A stretch of DNA of 64,000 bases, from contig CM057165.1 in the NCBI GenBank assembly GCA_029962745.1, forward strand, positions 1,487,812 through 1,551,811, in the 5' to 3' direction. Numbering within the stretch: position 1 is the stretch's first letter; each line of letters begins with the position of its first letter. Position numbers and translations under genes: made by a program. This DNA is from Echinometra lucunter. Lineage: Eukaryota > Echinodermata > Echinoidea > Camarodonta > Echinometridae. This document shows, in pieces, positions 26,501-33,800 of this stretch. Below the pieces are notes generated by a model. The model saw nothing but the letters and a program-made list of their open reading frames with translations, was not told the origin of the DNA and did not search any database.

Positions 26501-27751
26501 AGAGATATTTTATGTATTTTCAGTATCTTTTATTCACTGCAAGCCCAATGGAGTTTCTGTTCTTTCATGTTGTTTATATAGTCACAGACACGAATGTATG
26601 CACCCTTTGTCATGTTTGTTGCACAGGAACATGGTGTGTGCATAGCTAGTACCTGTTTCAATGATTCAAGATAGATTCCTATTTTTGGTACGGCAACAAT
26701 ACCAGGGGCCCCCGGGCGAATGTAGAATACTAAGAAATTTGATGGGGGGGGGGGGGGTAATCGAATCAAAATTTTGCGGAGGATTCTAATCAGGGCCCCG
26801 TTTCATAGAACTTGTTATCATAACAACTGCCACATTTCTATGACAAATTTGCTCTCAGCCAATCAGATGCGAGGATTTCAGTAGCTTATAACAGTTATCG
26901 CAACTTGTTATTCATAACAAGTTTTATGAAACGGGTACCGCATTTCTTACCAACAAGTTTGCTGATATAAGAATAGAGATCAAATAAAAATATCCACTGA
27001 TCAGTCATGGATGGATCTACCTATTGTTGCAAAGTAGAGTGTTTACACAGCTAGTACATGTTCCAGTGAATCAAGACTGATTCCCAAAGCATGAATGTAA
27101 CAATACCAGGGGGGTAAAAGAACATTTTGAAAGGGGGGGGGGTGGCTGTATCAAAGCCTTTTTTTCGGGAGGGGATATCTAGCTAAATTTTTGCCGACAA
27201 GTTTACAAATTTACAAATTTACAAATAGATCTCTTATCTAGTGAGTGGCCAAAAACAATATGGATATACCCACAGAAATTCGGAAATTGGGCCGGAGGAG
27301 ATGTCGTCAACCCTCACCGTCCCTCTGACGACGGGTCGATCGTCCTTGCCGAATTATACTATGTTTGATATTAATAACTCTGAGAAGCAAGTTGCTTTTT
27401 AAAAAACTTTCATGTATTAAACAGAGCTAGACGAAGGCCTGGGACATGAATAAAACCAGGGAGTTGCAACTCCCTGAATAATACGATTAACATCAATACA
27501 ATCATACTCTATTGTGGTGACACATACCTAATGCACAAATGTAATTATTGTGTCTGTTTGTAAACCCTACAAGGAGCTTAGTGGAGTTGCCTAAGGCATC
27601 CATTTTGGGTCTTCGGATGATTTGGATGATTTGTAGACAAATTTATCCTGCATTTGATATAGGCTATTTAAAGATCACCACTCTTAGTTTAGAGGCCCCC
27701 TAGTCACCAATGGCATACCGTGAACATATTGTGTGCGTTTTTTTTTCTTTT

Positions 27752-27800
<49 letters not shown>

Positions 27801-30800
27801 CTCCCCTTCTCTCTTCATGCTTACCTTTAAGTGAAAATAGTTATAAAAATCAAGTAGATGTTATTATGGTTATAAAGTTTATGTAGTATCATTATGAGAA
27901 CAGTAATTAAATATTGAGAATGATGTTACTTTACGTTAGATCACATTCAATACAAGTTGATTTAATTGAGTTATAATCTACATTCCCGGTCTGGAGAGAA
28001 TCTCTTCCTCAAGTTTCTAGATTCTCAAAGTTTTCTCATGCAATTGAATACTTGATATGGTTTTTGTTTGGAATAATTTCTACAGATAGAGAGTATGCGG
28101 GAAGATCTCTCTAAGAAGGACCCAACAGATCTAAGCGAGTCTTTGGAATGGGACTCGATGACATTGGAACAGTTCAAGAAAGAGCACATCTGGACTGATG
28201 GTAAGTTTTATCTAGTCCTGGTCTAACATTTGAAAGACCTGGTTCAAAGAGAAATTGTCGTCCAATTTTAGCAAAAGGAAAATATCAAGGTCTATATAGG
28301 TCTATATAATATAGGTCTATATAATTATAACTTAACAAGGAATATAAAAATATTTCATCGGCAAAAGACAAGTTTCAACCAGTGTGATTAGTTATTGAAA
28401 ATCATCTTGTCGTTTAATTGAAGTTCGTTCAACGATTGAATTTTGATGATTGTGTGAGGATTTTCTCATCCTAAACTTATGTTCTAGACAGACCGAGGGT
28501 TCAACCCCAACTGCTATAAGAGATTTTTCAATAGCTTGAACATGCTGAAGAGTGGAGATGGCCGGAGTTATCACCTGAAATCATATTTCTTAGAAGAAAA
28601 AAAATGATATCGAAGAAAAGAAATAACACTCTTCCTCATCCCTTCTGATATAATGTTTTATTCACCCATGGCTACTCCCCTCTAAAATGACCTTGTTAGA
28701 AATGAGTTTGTTAGATTGTATTCAGTTTGTCTGTTTTCTGTTGTGTGTTTGGGTCAGGTGTTGTTTATTCATTATATTGTTTCTTTCATTGTTTGTTTAT
28801 ATTCTCACTGTTAAAAATCCCGGGTTAGATTGACTCGGAAAAGGGTCCGTTGGGGCCACTCTCCATTCCGGGTCAAAAAGTGACCCATAATAGGGTCATG
28901 AAGACTTATTTCTGGGTCAAATTTGACCTTATTCCGGGTCATTTTTTACTTTATTCCGGGTCATTTTTGACCCGGAACGAAGTATGGCTCCAACGGACTC
29001 TTTTCCGAGTCAAGTCTGACTCGGAATTTTTGAGAGCATACCTCAACTCCCTCCCTCACTCTGCTCACAGTTGCCCGACAGGTTTTCGATGCTCTGGTTG
29101 TCTTCCATTTCGGGGTAACTCCCCGTGAGATGTCTCTCCTCTTCTTCTGTCATGTTCTTAACAGTGTTGGAGGTTGGAAGGTTCTATTTGGTGAAGATGA
29201 GGAATTTCCTGTCTCGAGACAACTCAAAATCAAGGTAAGTACTTTCTTTGGTAAACGTTCCAAATCCTGTAATATTATGGAGTGGTCTATAAAGATCACA
29301 TTGTTTCCACTGAATAAAGTTCTCTTTGGTGAAAATGTGCAGTTTCCTGTCTCAAGACAACTCAAAATCAAGGTAAGTACATTGGAAACCTTTCCCCTAA
29401 ATCCTGTGATATATAGAAAGAACACCTGTGTATAAAGACCACATTGTTTCCACTGAATAAAGTTCTCTTTGGTGAAAATGAGGAGTTCCCTGAGCCTGTC
29501 ACCAGACAACTCCAAATCAAGAAGTTCATTATTAATCTTTCCATGTATTTGGGATCAAGACCGTCTGTCCATAAGACCCAAAATGTCCATTTCTAATTCC
29601 AGGTTTTACTAATTGAAGCCTGTGTTGAAATGTAAAAACAATTATTCAAGGGGCTTGAAAAACTTATCCGAAACCTCTGTCGGAACATCTGGAGACGGCA
29701 AGTTTTCAATTTGTCAGCTTAGGTCAACAAATAAAACAAACTCCGAGGACAGTTTTTTTTTTCTAATTAGATCCCATTTTGCATATATTTTTCAGTTCAG
29801 TTATCATTATTCATGTTATTTCCAAACTTAAATAACGTATGCAATTATTTTCTAAAGTGAGTCAATAACCAATGATTGCCAAAAGAAATCCACGGGGGGG
29901 GGGGGCTTTCATGTATCCGAAGCTAATGAATCAAGTGGGACCGTGTTTTCCAGAAATATGGACCCCCTTTTTTTTTTTCATTTTTGGAACTATATGAACC
30001 TTCGGAAAACCGACATGTAGCAGGTTTCTAAGGTCTGTCACTATCGACTAATATGACCACCCTATAAAGTAAAATAATTATGAGGCTAAATCATTAATTT
30101 GATTGAGAGATTCAATAAAGTGATGAGAAGAGTCAAAACACAGACACAAATGGAAATATACTGTATATTTTTTCCTGCTTGCGTGACAAACTATGATCAA
30201 CCTTGGATTTCCATTTATTATGTTTGTAGTACAGTTACGGTAAACCGCAAATTCTAAAATATGAAATTAATTCCCCAAGAAATGGAGCGTGAATATATTA
30301 TGCGGGTATCTTTTTTATTGTTCTTTGAGTATCGTTTTGCATGAGATAATTTGCTTTACGATCATTTCCTAATCATGTGAACAAAAAGGTGAGATAAAAT
30401 TTCCCCAGTACTGCGATCATGAATGCAAGTGAGTTTTCAAGGACAGTGTTTATTACCTTCTCATGTAATTTACTTTATTACCTTATCCTTACTACGGTGC
30501 TAAGATCCTTAGGCAAGACATTAATCTAAATTTGCCACACTTCACCCAGGTGGTATCAATATAGGTACCCAGCGTGTCCAGTAGGAATAATTAGCTTGTA
30601 TGCGTAAAGCCCCCTATGCAGTGATACTTTGGCTTAAGCCGGAGTAATGTGATTGCAAGGCCCCAATATGAAATAGTTATGATTCTCAGGGGTATCCTGG
30701 GTAAACAAGTGATTTATCATTATTCTATTACCTTAGCAGCTCTGGCGTGATCAGGTATTGCTCCGAGACAGGGCATTAGGGGTGTTGGGGAGATTAGGGA

Positions 30801-33800
30801 TAGGCGAAGCCATGAAAAAAAAACGACCCCCGCCCTAATAAGACCCCCGCCCCAATAAATCCCCCACTCGAAATGCTCGAAATACCTGATAGCAAAGCGT
30901 TGCCTAATTTGTACCCTCAAATGCACTGCAAAATGGACAAAACAGGGCGTTTTGAGGGTTAACCGCTGGAATCCCTTTCACCCAAAGTCCTCCCACCTTT
31001 TTTTTTTTTTTTTTTTTACTTGCCTCTACCATTGAGCCATATCAGTGTTTCTTTTTTTTTTTCCTTTTTTTTTTTACCTGGTATACCTGTCTGTATATTC
31101 ATGCTAATCTCACATTTTATATTCTTAAAGGGAGGAGCCCAGCAGGTATGTGAAAACCTTGCAACCGAGATCGACCGCGCCAACATCCGCTTAAACGATC
31201 CCGTCACGCTCATCGACCAGACCGACGAGGAGCTCGTTACAATCAGCACGGACAGTGGATGTCGATACCGAGCCAAGAGGGTTATCATCGCCACCTCCAT
31301 AGACAACTCAGGTAACCGGGGCTGGAGTCAAGATTTCTTAAAATCAGCAGGGGGATTCCAAATTTTCTGACATGCAAGCAAAAAGAGAAGGTTTATTTCA
31401 TTTTCAGATATTAAACTTTGGCATGTTTGGGAATAAAGAACTGGATATTTTCTTTATCACGATTCAAACCTAAGTCAAGTCTTTGTTTTGATGAATTTAA
31501 AGGTTGGTCCCCGGGGCCTAAACATTGCGACTGACACATTTAAAACCTAGTTATATTACGCATTTACACCAACATTTTTTACGATCTTTTCCCAAACGTA
31601 TAATAGCAAATGTAACTTATATTACTTCAAATCCACTCAGTGGAGACTGTGGAGTACTCAAGGCTCATGTAGAAATAATCATTAAAAATTATAAAACAGA
31701 AACGTTTTTATACCATTTGAAAGGAATCGGAGGTAATACACTTTTTGATGTCTTCAGGAAGCTATGTGAATTGCTCTAGCTACTTTTTGAAATTATTCTG
31801 TCGATGATTGAAATTCTCTTTCTTTTATAGTTCGCATCCAGCACAAACCTAGCATACCAGTGAAGCGAGCTCGTATGACCAAATTCATGCCGGCTGGACA
31901 TTGTGTCAAATATGTCGTCACTTACGAAACGGTATGTCACTGGAAATATCTACTAGAAATAACTTCCATTTGATTCTCGTTGCTTGAGCGGCAGCAACTT
32001 TAGTGCATAATCATGAACTAGTAAAGTAATTCTTGTAATATACAAATAATGACAACTGCAACTTACAGAAATATCTAACAGCAATATATTGAGCGGAAGG
32101 TCCATAATACAATTTATAATCATAACTTTTTACAATCATAACATCAGTTTTGAAGTTAAGTCACCGGACTTTCTGTTTGATCTCGGATCGCCATAAAATT
32201 CAAGAATCGTCCAATTTTATTAATTTAAAGTCTTTTGTTACTTCTGCATCAAGTAAGAAAAGGAGGTGGGATGGTTTAGCAGTAAAATGGTCTTGTAGTA
32301 TTATGCGGATGGACCTTTTTTTAGCTGGAGGTCCCGGATTACTTATCTATAGTGGAATAATTATGCACTTGATCTCGTAAAACTTATTTCCGCCCACCCC
32401 CTACCCCCCCCCCCCCCACCCAAAAAAAAAAAAGAAGAAAAGAAAGAAAGAAAAAGAAAAGAAAGAAAGAAAAAATATAGTCTTACGTTTAGATTTTTTT
32501 TAAATGTGTCTTGGTAATGTCTGACTCTGAATAAGTTTTGCTGAAATAAATCAATTGTTCTCTCCCTTATAGGCATTCTGGAGGAAACAAGGCCTGAGTG
32601 GTCATGTGATCAAGTTGACAGACGAGGAGAAGGCTTTCGACAGTGACGACGATCTCGTGACGTACGAGTACGTGTTCGATGCGTGTGCTTGTAACAGGAA
32701 CCCAAATGCGACGGTCCCAGAGAACCCGGCCTTGATGGGCATGATCTTCTCCGAGTCGCTGAGACAACTAACGGTAAGATACCAAGTAATTTATCAATGT
32801 TAACAGTGATTTTTTTAATTTTAAGAAATTATCTAATATCTACATAACCAGCCGATTTCGCTTTAAGAAACGTGATCTAGCAGTGGTGGATAAGAGAGCA
32901 AATTAATCATTGAAAATAATATTCCAAACTGAACATGCTGAAAGGAATGACAAGTAGAATAGTCTAAAATAGAGAGGATAAGATGAAGCTGAAAGAAGAG
33001 AAGAAGAGAAGAAGAAGAAGAAGAAGAAGACAAAGAAGAAGAAGAAGAAGAAGAAAGAAGAAGAAGAAGAAGAAGAGAAGAAGAAGAAGAAGAGAAGAAG
33101 AAGAAGAAGAGAAGAAGGAAGAAGAAGAAAGAATAAGGAGAGGAGGAGGAGGAGGAGGAGGAGGAGGAGGAGGAGGAGGAAAAGAAGGAGAATGAGAAGG
33201 GAGAGAGGAGATAAGACGATAAAAAAAGGGAAGAAGAGAAAGAAGCCTGAAGAAAAGGAAGGAAGACAGCTGAAGAATAAGGAGGAAGCCAAAGGAGTAA
33301 AAGGTGAAGCGTTCGACAATGGAAAGGAGAAAAATCTTTTTGAATAGTGACAAGCAGTCGTATCACATAAGGGTCCAAAGAAGAGAGAGAAAGAAAATGT
33401 AAACAATATAGAACAGATATGCAATTATTGTTTACAACAAAAAATATATAGTTATACAGTTATATAGGCACAACGTGCGAAACACAGTTCATGGAAGTAT
33501 TTAGTCAAACAGAACTTAATACTATTTCATTTCTCCTCTTCCTTTTGCAGAAAGAGGAGAGAAAGAAAGCATTGCTGAAGAAACTTGCTAAAACCTTTGG
33601 TGATGAAGCTCTCAAGAACATAGACTATGCAGAAACGGTAAGGAAACGGTGACGATAAGGTGTGCAATCAGAAACGTGAGATAATTACGAGGGTCTACAC
33701 CCCTCTTATATCTCGATTAATTGTCCTCCAAACATCACGCTAAAGAAATTCATTAAAACAACAAATTACAGTGAGGAAAATTACGGTAAATGAGGAAAAC

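Larger units (their letters stand above)
25500..27215. repeat. Degenerate tandem array in intron 4 (about four units)
   Basis: Blocks recur in order near 25520, 25860, 26620 and 27025: CATAGCTAGTACC(C/T)GTTTCA, GATAGATTCCTAT, CATGAATGT, a poly-G run, and AACAAGTTT near the end. Some units are interrupted by a mariner-type MITE (26227-26445) and a foldback (26792-26939). A 92-codon open frame at 25974-26252 runs through this array. Confidence 0.65.

Noticed and set aside
29162..29234. Acceptor at the AACAG before TGTTGGAGG for exon 6
   Set aside because: It puts the exon out of frame with exon 5, whereas the acceptor at 29070 keeps frame and gives clear MAO-like sequence.
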